From UBA525 sp964589765 (GTDB lineage: Archaea > Nanobdellota > Nanobdellia > Woesearchaeales > UBA525): 56,366 nt of DNA. Below the pieces are notes generated by a model that saw only the letters and a list, made by a program, of their open reading frames with translations, was not told where the DNA came from and did no database searches. Numbering within the stretch: the stretch's first letter is position 1; the number at the start of each line of letters is the position of its first letter. A program made the position numbers and the translations under genes. The stretch covers positions 1 to 56,366 of the forward strand of contig CAZPUM010000004.1 in NCBI GenBank assembly GCA_964589765.1. The letters are read 5' to 3'. Positions 25,246-35,373 of the stretch are shown here, in pieces.

Positions 25246-25406
25246 TAATCTCCGTACCTCTTAACTACAAAAATATCTATACTTACAACTCCGCCATTAT
25301 TTGAACGCACCTCTAAATCGTCAATAATTTCTCCTTCTTTCAACTTGAATGCTTTGACAAGATCGTTAAAATCAAAATGTATTTTTCTAGCTTGTTCTGA
25401 TATCAA
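25245..25406 (-). CDS. small protein with TTG start (53 aa)
   Basis: GGGGTGA lies 5 nt before TTG, which overlaps the upstream stop (ATTGATA); the end overlaps the next ATG (TTAATGGG). The product is alpha then beta (FNDLVKAFKLKEGEIIDDLE, then GGVVSIDIFVV), a compact domain. Function unknown. Confidence 0.6.
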   Translation of the reverse strand: MISEQARKIHFDFNDLVKAFKLKEGEIIDDLEVRSNNGGVVSIDIFVVKRYGD

Positions 25407-25723
25407 TCCATCACCCCATCTCTAATTGCACGCATTATTGGAAAGCTTCTTAGGTCACCATTGCAATGCACGTCCCTAGGAATCCCACACATCGTCCAAT
25501 TCTTGTCTTCAGCCTTAATTATCGGAAACATACAGTCAACTTCTCCTTCAACCACGTTATAATCTATTTCATTAATTTTACATTCTGCCGAAGCAGATAC
25601 TCTTGATGTTTCCAGTTCCCAAAGCATTCTTACAGCCACAACAACCACTATAAACATAGATATTATGAGCAACACGCCCACCGTTTTCTGAAAAGCACTT
25701 GTTACTGTTTTGTTTTTTTTCAT
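25403..25723 (-). CDS. single-span membrane protein with Cys-containing outer domain (106 aa)
   Basis: Residues about 12-33 are a hydrophobic anchor (VGVLLIISMFIVVVVAVRML). The outside part has four Cys (AECKINEIDY, VDCMFPI, MCGIPRDVHCNG), consistent with two disulfides, and one sequon. Part of the membrane-protein row 24823-29253. ATGA overlap with the next gene. Confidence 0.65.
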   Translation of the reverse strand: MKKNKTVTSAFQKTVGVLLIISMFIVVVVAVRMLWELETSRVSASAECKINEIDYNVVEGEVDCMFPIIKAEDKNWTMCGIPRDVHCNGDLRSFPIMRAIRDGVMD

Positions 25724-25917
25724 AATTGCATACCGTCCTCATTATATCCGTAATATTTCTGCAGAAGCATCTGGTCCTCAACATCCAAATCATCCCAAAA
25801 AACAAGATTTACACGCAACCTCTTATGAAGCATCCTTAATCTCAATCTCTGCTTATGTCTACTAATCTCTTCTACTGGTTCCTTATCGATAGCCCCATAA
25901 TACTTCTTCTTCACCAT
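25720..25917 (-). CDS. small basic protein (65 aa)
   Basis: Arg/Lys/His-rich N-terminal half (SRHKQRLRLRMLHKRLRVN) and acidic C-terminal half; a cytoplasmic helical miniprotein. Overlaps the next start by 4 nt. No family recognised. Confidence 0.6.
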   Translation of the reverse strand: MVKKKYYGAIDKEPVEEISRHKQRLRLRMLHKRLRVNLVFWDDLDVEDQMLLQKYYGYNEDGMQL

Positions 25918-25923
25918 TTCACC

Positions 25924-26118
25924 TCAAATCAAAGCATACAGCAACAGTAGAGTTCCTGCCAACATGACACTCATTATTGCACGCTCTCTATTTTGCTCAA
26001 CATTTCTTATCTCCATGGACATATTTCTTAACACTTTAGACCTTACAACAACCGAACGCTTAACCGATACCTCTCCCAAGGTATTCATAAAATCGGAATA
26101 TTGATTATCTGTCATCAT
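25924..26118 (-). CDS. tail-anchored membrane miniprotein (64 aa)
   Basis: A charged N-terminal helix (residues 1-46) is followed by a C-terminal hydrophobic segment (AIMSVMLAGTLLLLYALI) at the very end, the layout of a tail-anchored protein. Located in the same membrane-protein row. Confidence 0.65.
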   Translation of the reverse strand: MMTDNQYSDFMNTLGEVSVKRSVVVRSKVLRNMSMEIRNVEQNRERAIMSVMLAGTLLLLYALI

Positions 26119-26122
26119 TCAA

Positions 26123-26944
26123 TCACCTGTGAGATTCTTCCTGACTCATTTGAGTAGGTATCTTAAGCAGTTTACGCTGATCCAAACTCTTCTTGTACTC
26201 TGCATCTAAACCAACCGCATTCTGTGTAATACTCACAAAGTCCTTAAGGAACTGATGTATTCCTCCACGCCAAGCCTCTCTTATCACCGCAATGTCTATA
26301 CGAGCTATATCTAAATGGGCCCTATTAGGCCAGACGAATCCGTATTTAGAAATAGCACTAACTGCATAAACTTTCACATTTCCAATAAGCTGAGAATGCT
26401 CATTCTCAAGAGTTCTAAGAACTTTAGGCTGTTCAAATATGCTGAACGGAAATGGAAGCGTTTTGAAAATAAAGCAGTCCTCGTAAATAATGTAGTCCGA
26501 TGGAACTTCTCCTTTCTGCTCCATCAATTCAATCTGTTCCGCTGTGAGGCCTGCAAGAATGTCAAGGTCTTTATAAGACATAAGCTGACAATAACCTACT
26601 ATTTTTCCTAATCTAAATTCTCCGTGCTCTTTATCTCCTGTAAAATAGATGTCTTTCAACATAGGCGGTTTACTAAGCATACCTGCCTCTATGATATCTT
26701 TTTTATTATTTTCAACAAGATCTTCTTTAGGTTTCTTAAAAAACCATAGAACTATGTATAAAACCAATCCTAACAAACCTAGAATCAGTAGATATTTGAA
26801 AACTCTTTTTATAAGATCCATAAGCCCGGTTGGACCTGTCTGAAAAAGAGTAACTATGATAACACCTACAACCAACAAACCTATCAAGAAGATTATTACA
26901 GTCTTCTTGTCTTTTGATGTCTCGGGTTGCCCTGCTAATGCCAT
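26123..26944 (-). CDS. membrane protein with two N-terminal spans and a cytoplasmic domain (273 aa)
   Basis: Two hydrophobic segments (about 15-33 and 48-68) are followed by about 200 residues with no signal of secretion (LGKIVGYCQLMSYKDLDILA, YEDCFIFKTLPFPFSIFEQP). It could be the inner-membrane platform of a secretion, packaging or virion-anchoring complex together with the intein-bearing ATPase; that is inference from gene order. No family recognised. Confidence 0.65.
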   Translation of the reverse strand: MALAGQPETSKDKKTVIIFLIGLLVVGVIIVTLFQTGPTGLMDLIKRVFKYLLILGLLGLVLYIVLWFFKKPKEDLVENNKKDIIEAGMLSKPPMLKDIYFTGDKEHGEFRLGKIVGYCQLMSYKDLDILAGLTAEQIELMEQKGEVPSDYIIYEDCFIFKTLPFPFSIFEQPKVLRTLENEHSQLIGNVKVYAVSAISKYGFVWPNRAHLDIARIDIAVIREAWRGGIHQFLKDFVSITQNAVGLDAEYKKSLDQRKLLKIPTQMSQEESHR

Positions 26945-27223
26945 TTAATACCTCATTAAGTAAATAACCAGAGTTGCTATGAACCCTAAACCGGTTAAAA
27001 TGGCAGAACCATACAGTATGTATAAAGCCAATTTCTTCTTTTTAGTAGGATTTCCTTTCGGCTTCGGAACCTTCCTTATTCCACCAGATTGTGGCGGATA
27101 AGATGGCTTCTGCGGTTGTTGTTGTTGCCACTGACCTGGCTGTTGCCAAGGCTGCGGTTGCGGTCTCTGTGGCGGTTGCTGCCAAGGATTTGGCCCACTA
27201 GGAGGCCTCCATTGCTGATTCAT
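26945..27223 (-). CDS. Pro/Gln/Trp-rich tail-anchored protein (92 aa)
   Basis: Residues 1-48 are low-complexity Pro, Gln and Trp (WQQPPQRPQPQPWQQPGQW), residues 49-64 basic, and residues 66-90 a membrane span. The N-terminal part should be cytoplasmic and disordered, perhaps a docking arm. Ends one base before the next gene. Confidence 0.65.
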   Translation of the reverse strand: MNQQWRPPSGPNPWQQPPQRPQPQPWQQPGQWQQQQPQKPSYPPQSGGIRKVPKPKGNPTKKKKLALYILYGSAILTGLGFIATLVIYLMRY

Positions 27224-27789
27224 TGTTGATTCCCTCCATTATTCCACTCCCAACCACCACTATAAGGTGCTTGGACTTGATGAGTGCTGTATCGAGAATA
27301 ATCGCTAGCTTGCCTCTGACCATAATTTTGAGACCAGCTATGTTGATCACTTTGATAGTCCCATTCAGGCTGAATTTGTTGAAAAGAACCTTGAGACACT
27401 TCTGGTTGAGCATTCTCGTAATCTGCTTTCTCTGATTGCCTATCAATTCTCTCAATTGAATGTTTTTTATTAACTCTATAGAGAATAAGAGTAATTATCG
27501 CACCTCCCAATAAGAAAGCACCTAAACTACCTACCACCAAAGTTTGAGTATTCTCAGTAAGAGTTTTCTTCATTTCCCCATCCAAAGCTCTGAAGTTATC
27601 ATCTTGATAATTTTTCAAACTCTGCTCCATCTCATCAAACTCTGTTCTTATAAGACGTTGAGCTTCTGCTGAAAGATATCTACTTTGCTCTGCAGGCGAT
27701 AATTCTTGTGACTGTGAAAAAACATCATCTGCATAAACTATGGGCAACGCTACCAATATCAGTAAAACAACCACCATTCTGTTAAACAT
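27220..27789 (-). CDS. secreted/membrane protein with Gln/Ser/Tyr-rich tail (189 aa)
   Basis: Residues 1-20 form a signal peptide ending VYADD. A helical, probably coiled, outer segment (residues 30-80) leads to a membrane span (about 85-105, VGSLGAFLLGGAIITLILYRV), and a cytoplasmic tail of low complexity (SQGSFQQIQPEWDYQSDQHS). The tail composition matches the Gln-rich neighbour at 26945, so the two may interact. A TATA box lies about 25 nt upstream (27806-27820). Confidence 0.65.
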   Translation of the reverse strand: MFNRMVVVLLILVALPIVYADDVFSQSQELSPAEQSRYLSAEAQRLIRTEFDEMEQSLKNYQDDNFRALDGEMKKTLTENTQTLVVGSLGAFLLGGAIITLILYRVNKKHSIERIDRQSEKADYENAQPEVSQGSFQQIQPEWDYQSDQHSWSQNYGQRQASDYSRYSTHQVQAPYSGGWEWNNGGNQQ

Positions 27790-27805
27790 AGTAAAACATT
27801 GACAT

Positions 27806-27820
27806 AAGTTATATTTAAAT
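27806..27820 (-). promoter_or_regulatory. TATA box and flank, ATTTAAATATAACTT
   Basis: One of a set of promoters sharing TTTAAATAYAACTT on the minus strand. Transcription should start at or next to the ATG at 27789 and could read through the gene row down to 20879. Confidence 0.6.
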
Positions 27821-27828
27821 CCGTCGAT

Positions 27829-29253
27829 TTAGATTAACCACTTCAACAGATAGATCGCACCAATCAACACCATTAAAAAAATAAGATTTTCGATTTCAAA
27901 AATGGCGAAACCCCAAATCAACGGAATTACTGAATCTCCTTCATTAGAACATTTATGAGTTAAAACACAACCTCTAGTCTCGTTCAAATTAAAACCATCT
28001 CTCGTTTCCACCACGTCTACACATTTTCCCTGCGGAATAGGACCTTTAGCACCTACATCATCTAAATAAGCAGACCTACCACTTATTTGCCCAAAATCAA
28101 ATGTATCTATTTTAGCAAACTCTCTTAAAGGCACATATTTACCCTCTACAAATCCTCCTTTATTGGAAGTAACAATGAGCTCATCTGATTTACTTGGAGT
28201 TGAAGTATATATTGCGGGCAAAACATAAGTGCCTCGAAAACGTCCAGCATTTCCTTGCAAAGGGTATCCTTGAGAACATTTATCTAATTCATTACCTGAA
28301 GTACAATCACCAAAGAAACCGCTCGTCTCACACCAATTCACATTCAACCTGCCCACTCTTTCTCCATCAACTTCATATGCAGACAACGAATAAAACCACT
28401 GAGCAACCTCGTCATGAGACCTAGACTTACAGTTAAGTCCTTCTTGCAGATAGCACACACCGTGCTCCTCTCCAAACAAATCTCCCAATGTAAATTCATT
28501 ATCCTGACAAACAACTACTGGATATATTCCTGCAGCAACAGCAAAAATCCTATCTTCTCCGAATAAAACATCCTCCGCAGAATATGGCAAAAAATCAGCA
28601 GGAACGAAAATATAATCCTCATCCATCCCAACTTCATTCGAATAAAAAAATTCACCCCCCACAGCATTTTCATATTTTAACAACGCAGAACCTTCAGCCA
28701 AAATAGTCCCATACGAATCTAAAACAAATTTAGCTGATAAAAACCTTTCTTTAGCATAAAAAGGCAAACCCTCGTTTGGTGAAGCACTAGCTAAACTGGA
28801 ACCTGTAGAAAAAGTTCCAGAAGTTCCTTCAAAATAGCCTGCAAAATCATCATCCTCATTCTCTATCAAATTAGACTGAATCCTGGCTGCCAATTCTTCA
28901 TCTGATTCACGATCCAACAAAGTAACGGTATCCTCAACAGTTCCGAACTTCAAAAATAACCCTGGCAAAAAATCAACAACATAAAGATCACCGTCAACAC
29001 ATGCCCTATTAGAAGAAACAAACCAATCTGCTGCAAAACCTATAATCAAAATACCTATTGTTAAGAAAATCACCAGATTAACCCACCTAGGAGCCTTTCG
29101 TACTAAATCAGTAAAAAAACTGACAATTATCCCTATAAAACTACCTAATACCCCTAAAATATCAGTAACTCCACTATACTTTCCAAGAAGAGCCAGACCT
29201 ATTCCTGCAGTACCTACAATCAACACCAGTCCCAGTATAGTTCCTATTTCCAC
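27829..29253 (-). CDS. multi-span protein with Cys-rich outer domain (474 aa)
   Basis: Hydrophobic segments at about 3-22, 32-50 and 60-78 precede an outer domain of about 360 residues with many Cys (CQDNEFTLGDLFGEEHGVC, CETSGFFGDCTSGNELDKC) and Tyr/Gly-rich strands; a last membrane span closes the protein (IENLIFLMVLIGAIYLLKWL). This suggests a disulfide-stabilised surface domain held in the membrane at both ends. It lies 2 nt after the 1694-residue gene, so the two probably work together. Confidence 0.65.
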   Translation of the reverse strand: MEIGTILGLVLIVGTAGIGLALLGKYSGVTDILGVLGSFIGIIVSFFTDLVRKAPRWVNLVIFLTIGILIIGFAADWFVSSNRACVDGDLYVVDFLPGLFLKFGTVEDTVTLLDRESDEELAARIQSNLIENEDDDFAGYFEGTSGTFSTGSSLASASPNEGLPFYAKERFLSAKFVLDSYGTILAEGSALLKYENAVGGEFFYSNEVGMDEDYIFVPADFLPYSAEDVLFGEDRIFAVAAGIYPVVVCQDNEFTLGDLFGEEHGVCYLQEGLNCKSRSHDEVAQWFYSLSAYEVDGERVGRLNVNWCETSGFFGDCTSGNELDKCSQGYPLQGNAGRFRGTYVLPAIYTSTPSKSDELIVTSNKGGFVEGKYVPLREFAKIDTFDFGQISGRSAYLDDVGAKGPIPQGKCVDVVETRDGFNLNETRGCVLTHKCSNEGDSVIPLIWGFAIFEIENLIFLMVLIGAIYLLKWLI

Positions 29254-29255
29254 AC

Positions 29256-32200
29256 TTACCTCCTTTTAGCATACACTACAACTGCAATTACCAATATAAA
29301 TACCGATAAAATTGATAACAACCAGTTATGTCTTATAACCCTCCAAAAAGAATTAAAAATAGGAGCAAGTATGGCTTCAACTCCTGATGAAGTACTTAAC
29401 ACAGTACCACAAACAGTTGCGCCATCAAGACCTGCTTTCAAATTATACTGCTCCAAATCATCTTTATAATCATCAGCATCAGGATCACTTCTATACGTAA
29501 CATCCAAACAATATAAATATGCTTCTGACCAACAATCAGGATTCTTTCTCACAACACTAGCTAATTGCGTAAAACCACACTGACCATCATCACTAGAACT
29601 AGCACAATAAAGTTGAACATTCCGATATACTTGCCGACGCTCAGTCTCATTTAAATTTAAATAACCTGGAGGAACTTCATCAAAATCCCTTTTTGAAGGT
29701 GAGACACAGTTTTTCAAGAAATCCAAATCTCTTTCTTCACCGGTTTGCTCTGAAGAAATAAACTCTCCTGCACCTAACAACCTAACATAATCAACATAAT
29801 TCTTACCTACGTAATTATTTATGATGAATGAACCAAAAACCTTACCTGATTGAAGATTTATATTAGGTATTGAATGTGCATCAGAGTAAATAATCTGATC
29901 TGAATTATCCATTATCACGACATCATATGTTTGCAAATCAGAATCTTGAGTTACTTTCAAAATATAAGAAGTTCCCGCTACAAAACCTGCCGAAACATAA
30001 GCATCAGAAGACCAATCATCAACATACAATTTACCATCTTCAATCAATATAGTAGATCTTATAAATTCTTGCTCATCTATTAAAGTGAAAGCAATAGCTC
30101 CCCTATTAGAAACTGAAAACTTCGTCTCTGCAACAAGATATGAAGCATCACAATCAATTTCTGCACTTAAATATCCATCCCCTGAAGGAGAATATTGACT
30201 ACCGGTCATTGTAAAAGAACCTTTTTGAGAATCCCAACCATATTCTAAAGGACTTTCTAAGTAATTGAACTCCCCACCCAATCCTAATGAACATAAACCT
30301 TCTCTTATGTTATCTTCAGTTTCATTCTCTTCAACAGTAACTACTAGGTTAGAAACGCAATAATTACTTACAGACTCTTCACCTGGATAACTTAACACAT
30401 ACTCAACAACAACTTCACCAGACCTAGATAATTTAAAATCAGTAGATAAAACTTTCCCAAGATAACCTGATGTTTTCAAAAACACTCCATCCGTATAAAG
30501 ATTGAAAACCCCAGAATAACCCTCTAAATTAGGAGCACTTAATCCTGAAACCGAAGCACTGATTACATTAGTAGAAGGATTGAAAGAACACTCCACTTTA
30601 GAAACATTTAAAGCAGATTCACTCCTGCTGAAAACAAGATCACTCTTAGAAGTCAAAGTTTTCAAACTTGTTCCAGTTACAAACAACAAATCAAACCGCT
30701 TATCACTAGAATAATCCACAGCCACAGGAACTGCTAAATCAGAAATCCCTGTAACTTCCTTAATATAACCGTTTATAGAAGTTACTAGCACCCCATCAGG
30801 AGTAAGAACCTCATCAACACCATTACCTGTAGCATCAAACGTGAATAAATTATCAAAACAAACATTTCCAGATAAACTGACCATGCTCGCATCAACTAGA
30901 GCAAACGAACCACTTATGGGCTGAATGGCACTACACTCCACTCTATGACTAGCAGAAGTAGAAACAGTCTCTATAACTGTATCAAACACTCTTTTAAAAA
31001 TAGGAATGATGCCATTTTTAGTTTCAAAAGCCACATTCGTAAAATCACTATGCTGCACATTAGAAAAAGCAGGCATGGTTCTACCAACATAAGTTCCTAG
31101 AATACTTGTTCCCGAAGTTTGATCTTGATAATCTGACAATTGCTCATGAGAAATAGGAACACAATTCTCAGCAGAATTAAAAGTATCACAATAAGACAAA
31201 GTAGCAGTATCTCTAAGACCAACGCTATAAGTTGCTAAAAATGGAAAAAACAGATTTCCTTTCATATCAAGCACACCAACACTTATTTCATTCGTGCCCT
31301 GAGCTGTATATCTTACAGGAACGATAACATAATTGGTGCCTGAAGAATAAGTTCCTCCCCCAATAACTTTCGGCACAACATAAAAAGCATCACTAGGAGT
31401 GCCAGGACTTTCTCTAAACCTAAACGTATTAGCAGTAACTCTAGGATTAATAGAATTATCCGTATATATAGTTACATTACATTTGTAATCAGCCCCTGGA
31501 GTAAAGACAGAAGTAAATTCTATATCTTGATAACTACTATCAAATATTTCATTCGCACCTATAATAGCAGGAGACGCAGCATCGGCCACACACGCACCTG
31601 ATGGCCAACCTGCAACTTCTGCCCAAACAACATTTGAACCTCCAGAAACTAAACCTACTATAGTCGTTCCTGACGCAGCATTGCGCACAATGGTGGAAGA
31701 AGAACCTGAATCTCTCCAAACCCTCATGGTCTTTTTATAATCAGGATCTCCATCAGCTCCACTTTCTGAAGTAACAACATAATGAGTGCTACCCAATCTA
31801 TAATGATCAACTATGTCTCTATCTCTTAACCCAGAACTAGATGGATAAAACCAAGAAACAGAACCTTGATCTGTAACTTCACCTACCCAAGACGCCTCAT
31901 CGTAGAGAGTTGTGTGAATTCCTCCAAAAAACTTACAACTACCTAGATAACAACCCATAGGAAATGGTGCCCCTAAAAAAGGAGATTGATAACTAGAATC
32001 ATCTGCACCTGCAGAAACAGCAGTATAAGAACTAGGATACTGTAATGTTGAAAAAAACCAAGTTCCTTCTACATAATTATAAAACCAAACTTCTAACTGA
32101 TCTTTTACTAACAAATTTTGAGGAAGCCCTGCGTTTGCACCAACTCCGTTATCATGAGGCAACCCTGTTATTACTATTAAATTTTCATCATCCAATATGC

Positions 32201-34340
32201 CTACAGTTAAAACAGTTCTAACAACTCTTTTAGCTTTAAGACTTCTATAACCGTTTCCTGCGTCTTTCGTGTCATCAAACATACTTGAAGGCCAAGCCAC
32301 AGAAGACCAAGAATCACCATTATATAGATAAAGATCTTGAACATTACTGATATTATAATTATCATAAGGCTGATGAGTTACTCCTGCGCAAATCCCTTTG
32401 CCACAAACAGTCATGGCAGGATCATCTTCCAAATTAACAGTATTAGACCCTGCAGGAACATTATTCCATTGTGCAGCAGGTTGAGCAACTGCATCCCATT
32501 GAAGATCTGAGTAAGAATTTATATCACTAGCAGCATCAACTTGGAAAGTAGCCTCTTCTTCAATTGGCTCATAAGCAGTTGCAACAACAAATCCTGGTTG
32601 TCCTCCATCGCAAATAGCTGCAGAAGGTTGACTAACACAAGTTGTATTGGTCCCTGCAACTTGATAAACTTTAATAAACGTATTGTCTATCGTAGGAGAA
32701 GAAGGATCGCTTACGTCGACAACATTAACAATCAATCTAGCTTGAGTATTTGCACCTTCTTGATAATAGTAAGTGTGACCAACCGCAACTAAATCGTCAT
32801 CCGCGGTTTGTATAACTACAGGTGCACTAAAATTCTGCGCATAAACAGCACCCAAACTAGGATTATAAACAGAACAAGAAGAACTTCCACAATACGCCAA
32901 ACCTATAAAACCTGCAAAAGTCTGCACTCTAAATCCCCAAACATCATCTTCTTCTGTAAGCTCAAATCCTGAATCTAAAAGTTTTACAGGTTTATTGTTT
33001 TCGGTACCAGATAATGTGGATACTCCTGTCGGATCTGCTACGTATTGCATAACTCCCGAAATAGGATGAATTTTATACAATTTATTCGAATTAACAGTGA
33101 AACAATTTCTCTCTTCACAAGTCAAAGCACCTATATCGGAAGATAAATATATGGACTGCTGTTTGGTCCAAACTTGTCCAAAACTGGTATAACTATTGAA
33201 ATAAACCCCGTTATTAGATGAATTGAAACCTAGAAAAGCAATCCCGCCCTTGAATGTTGCGTTAGTAACATACTCTCCATATTCAACATCAGATGTACTG
33301 AAAAACAAAGCCTCCGGATTACCCACCAAATAATCATAATCAGTAGATATAACAGAATCTAACAAACCTTCTGGAGTATAAAAATTCAAATTCGCCCCTT
33401 CAAATACTGCAATTTCAGTAACACCATCTCCATCAAAATCTAAAACCACAGGCTTATAGTTATCACCTGTTGATCTAGTTGAAGTGGCACTAGAAACTAT
33501 GTTTGTAATAAAATCATTGAAGTATGACTGTGAACTTCCCTCGTGTGTATTTCTATTAGAACTACCTCCTGCGTCATACTGATCCTGAACACAAACCGCG
33601 GATTGACCAGATAAAACAGGTTTCTGACAATCTTCCGTCAGTCCTGTTACTTGACAACAAGCATTCGCATCAGTAAAAGTAGCAGTCGCACTACCAACCA
33701 TGGAAGAATAAGAATCTAAAAAACAAACAAGTTCAGATGCATACCAATCAGGCTGACACCTATCGCAAGCAACAGTAACACTATATGAAGAAGCATCAAC
33801 ACCACAACCTAAAGAAGGAGTTCTAGTTACAGTCTTAGTATTATCTGCTTGACAAATTCCTTCGAAAGAAGAATATGAACAGTCGCAATCCACTGTAGCC
33901 TCTGAAACACCAAATGTTGCTGAACAAAAATCAGTCTCAGTCGTGCCATCTTCACACCCTTCTCCTATACAAGTATTTGATACCCTACAATAACTACCAT
34001 AATTATCAACTGCATAAACACTCAAAAGTTCAAAATCAGAAGGAGTATTTTCGGAAGTCTCAAATGTGGCTGTCCAAGTTCCGAAGCTATTATTCCCCGA
34101 AGTTAATTCAGCAACCAAAGTTACAGAATTACTAGAACTTCCAACTTGAAAACTAACAGAAGACACTGCCCTAGTAGGAGAACCATCTAACTCGTGAAGC
34201 ACATCACAAGAAATCGTAACTGTAGAATCACAAGAATAATTGTTTGAATCTAATTTGCAATCTTCTAAATCAAAACCCCCAACTGCAAAAACACTCGGAA
34301 CTAACATTAAAACAAAAATTACTGATAACGCTAACCTCAT
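29256..34340 (-). CDS. giant type I surface protein with FG-GAP-like repeats (1694 aa)
   Basis: Signal peptide (MRLALSVIFVLMLVPSVFAV), Cys-rich N-terminal 250 residues, then a strand-rich region with FG-GAP/calcium-loop-like motifs (LDFDGDGVTEIAVFEG near 300, FDATGNGVDEVLT near 1170), typical of integrin-like beta-propellers. A LamG- or NHL-like stretch (about 1370-1500) precedes a Cys-containing stalk and a C-terminal membrane span (LLSILSVFILVIAVVVYAKR). Sequons are present but fewer than in the other giant. Probably a large spike or receptor-binding protein. The TATA box at 34361-34370 predicts a leaderless transcript. Confidence 0.7.
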   Translation of the reverse strand: MRLALSVIFVLMLVPSVFAVGGFDLEDCKLDSNNYSCDSTVTISCDVLHELDGSPTRAVSSVSFQVGSSSNSVTLVAELTSGNNSFGTWTATFETSENTPSDFELLSVYAVDNYGSYCRVSNTCIGEGCEDGTTETDFCSATFGVSEATVDCDCSYSSFEGICQADNTKTVTRTPSLGCGVDASSYSVTVACDRCQPDWYASELVCFLDSYSSMVGSATATFTDANACCQVTGLTEDCQKPVLSGQSAVCVQDQYDAGGSSNRNTHEGSSQSYFNDFITNIVSSATSTRSTGDNYKPVVLDFDGDGVTEIAVFEGANLNFYTPEGLLDSVISTDYDYLVGNPEALFFSTSDVEYGEYVTNATFKGGIAFLGFNSSNNGVYFNSYTSFGQVWTKQQSIYLSSDIGALTCEERNCFTVNSNKLYKIHPISGVMQYVADPTGVSTLSGTENNKPVKLLDSGFELTEEDDVWGFRVQTFAGFIGLAYCGSSSCSVYNPSLGAVYAQNFSAPVVIQTADDDLVAVGHTYYYQEGANTQARLIVNVVDVSDPSSPTIDNTFIKVYQVAGTNTTCVSQPSAAICDGGQPGFVVATAYEPIEEEATFQVDAASDINSYSDLQWDAVAQPAAQWNNVPAGSNTVNLEDDPAMTVCGKGICAGVTHQPYDNYNISNVQDLYLYNGDSWSSVAWPSSMFDDTKDAGNGYRSLKAKRVVRTVLTVGILDDENLIVITGLPHDNGVGANAGLPQNLLVKDQLEVWFYNYVEGTWFFSTLQYPSSYTAVSAGADDSSYQSPFLGAPFPMGCYLGSCKFFGGIHTTLYDEASWVGEVTDQGSVSWFYPSSSGLRDRDIVDHYRLGSTHYVVTSESGADGDPDYKKTMRVWRDSGSSSTIVRNAASGTTIVGLVSGGSNVVWAEVAGWPSGACVADAASPAIIGANEIFDSSYQDIEFTSVFTPGADYKCNVTIYTDNSINPRVTANTFRFRESPGTPSDAFYVVPKVIGGGTYSSGTNYVIVPVRYTAQGTNEISVGVLDMKGNLFFPFLATYSVGLRDTATLSYCDTFNSAENCVPISHEQLSDYQDQTSGTSILGTYVGRTMPAFSNVQHSDFTNVAFETKNGIIPIFKRVFDTVIETVSTSASHRVECSAIQPISGSFALVDASMVSLSGNVCFDNLFTFDATGNGVDEVLTPDGVLVTSINGYIKEVTGISDLAVPVAVDYSSDKRFDLLFVTGTSLKTLTSKSDLVFSRSESALNVSKVECSFNPSTNVISASVSGLSAPNLEGYSGVFNLYTDGVFLKTSGYLGKVLSTDFKLSRSGEVVVEYVLSYPGEESVSNYCVSNLVVTVEENETEDNIREGLCSLGLGGEFNYLESPLEYGWDSQKGSFTMTGSQYSPSGDGYLSAEIDCDASYLVAETKFSVSNRGAIAFTLIDEQEFIRSTILIEDGKLYVDDWSSDAYVSAGFVAGTSYILKVTQDSDLQTYDVVIMDNSDQIIYSDAHSIPNINLQSGKVFGSFIINNYVGKNYVDYVRLLGAGEFISSEQTGEERDLDFLKNCVSPSKRDFDEVPPGYLNLNETERRQVYRNVQLYCASSSDDGQCGFTQLASVVRKNPDCWSEAYLYCLDVTYRSDPDADDYKDDLEQYNLKAGLDGATVCGTVLSTSSGVEAILAPIFNSFWRVIRHNWLLSILSVFILVIAVVVYAKRR

Positions 34341-34360
34341 AGTCTTACCCTCGCATAACT

Positions 34361-34370
34361 CTTATTTAAA
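34361..34370 (-). promoter_or_regulatory. TATA box of the 1694-residue protein gene
   Basis: TTTAAATAAG on the minus strand, about 25 nt before the ATG at 34340, just outside the stop of the lipoprotein gene. Confidence 0.55.
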
Positions 34371-34374
34371 TGTT

Positions 34375-35373
34375 TCAATTGTACTCACACCACGTCGTCC
34401 ACGAAAATTCTTCCGACCTTGTCCTCCATATCTTCTCCTGGTATTTAAATCTAGGATTACCTATGGCCCCTGTGCTCTGAAACTCTCCCGCAACTGTAGG
34501 AGGATTATTTGTCGTATTTATGTAACAACTTATCAAAGGATACCCTATTTGTACCCCTGCAGCATTCTCCACTGTGAGAAATATCTGCCACATACTAAAT
34601 TGATTAGGAAAACCAGCATCTTCAGTTATGTTAAGACCATTATCAAAATAACCACTACCTGTTCCATTGTTATTTATGAGCAAGATAAGAAGTTCTGCCA
34701 AGAGTGAATCATTTCTATCCACACTATTGTTAGCCACTTGAGCAGCATATGTAATGTTGTTGATAATAGTTGTAGTCGACTGAGTTATGAGAACCTGAGT
34801 GTTGTTGAGTTCTATGAATGTTTGATTAAAACCACCATCCACTTGTATCGACAAGTTCTCTATTTGCTCCTGAGCTATCTGTACTTCTTCATAAGTAGCA
34901 TTTACCAAAGTCAATGTATCATTAATTCTCTGTACCCAGAACGGATTCTGCCATTCTCCCCACGCCAATGCAAACTGTTCATCAAGCTGACATCTCAACT
35001 GAGTAAGATAAGTGCCTTGCACTGCATTCATCGGAGAAGTATACAGATAATATCCTGGTTGAATCTCAGTAACGTTTGTTTCATTTATAAACTGAGTTCC
35101 ATTAGGATACCAAGCAGAAAAACTAGCCGTTATATTATCTATGACTTGTTGATCCGCATCAAGACAAGTTCCAAAAACGCTGACTGTCTCTCCAGACTCA
35201 TAAATAGAACCTTTAACTTTGGCTATAAGCTGTCTAGATGTGGTGATGGTTTCTTCTACCGCCAAACCAGTTTCAGCATATAGAAGCTTATAATCTGCCT
35301 CCTCATTAGGACCATACACATTGATACAACTAGCTAAGAACAACAACCCTAACAACAAGTAAGCAATTCTCAT
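34375..35373 (-). CDS. lipoprotein-like surface protein with Ig-like domain (332 aa)
   Basis: The signal peptide ends LLFLASCINVYG, a lipobox-like site with Cys at about residue 16. The following domain (KGSIYESGETVSVFGTCLDA, YPNGTQF, GEWQNPFWVQRIN) is paralogous to the N-terminal part of the 15802 protein. A short coiled coil (NATYEEVQIAQEQIENLSIQ) and a globular end with Cys follow. Likely anchored by lipid rather than by a membrane helix. ATGA overlap with the next gene. Confidence 0.7.
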   Translation of the reverse strand: MRIAYLLLGLLFLASCINVYGPNEEADYKLLYAETGLAVEETITTSRQLIAKVKGSIYESGETVSVFGTCLDADQQVIDNITASFSAWYPNGTQFINETNVTEIQPGYYLYTSPMNAVQGTYLTQLRCQLDEQFALAWGEWQNPFWVQRINDTLTLVNATYEEVQIAQEQIENLSIQVDGGFNQTFIELNNTQVLITQSTTTIINNITYAAQVANNSVDRNDSLLAELLILLINNNGTGSGYFDNGLNITEDAGFPNQFSMWQIFLTVENAAGVQIGYPLISCYINTTNNPPTVAGEFQSTGAIGNPRFKYQEKIWRTRSEEFSWTTWCEYN

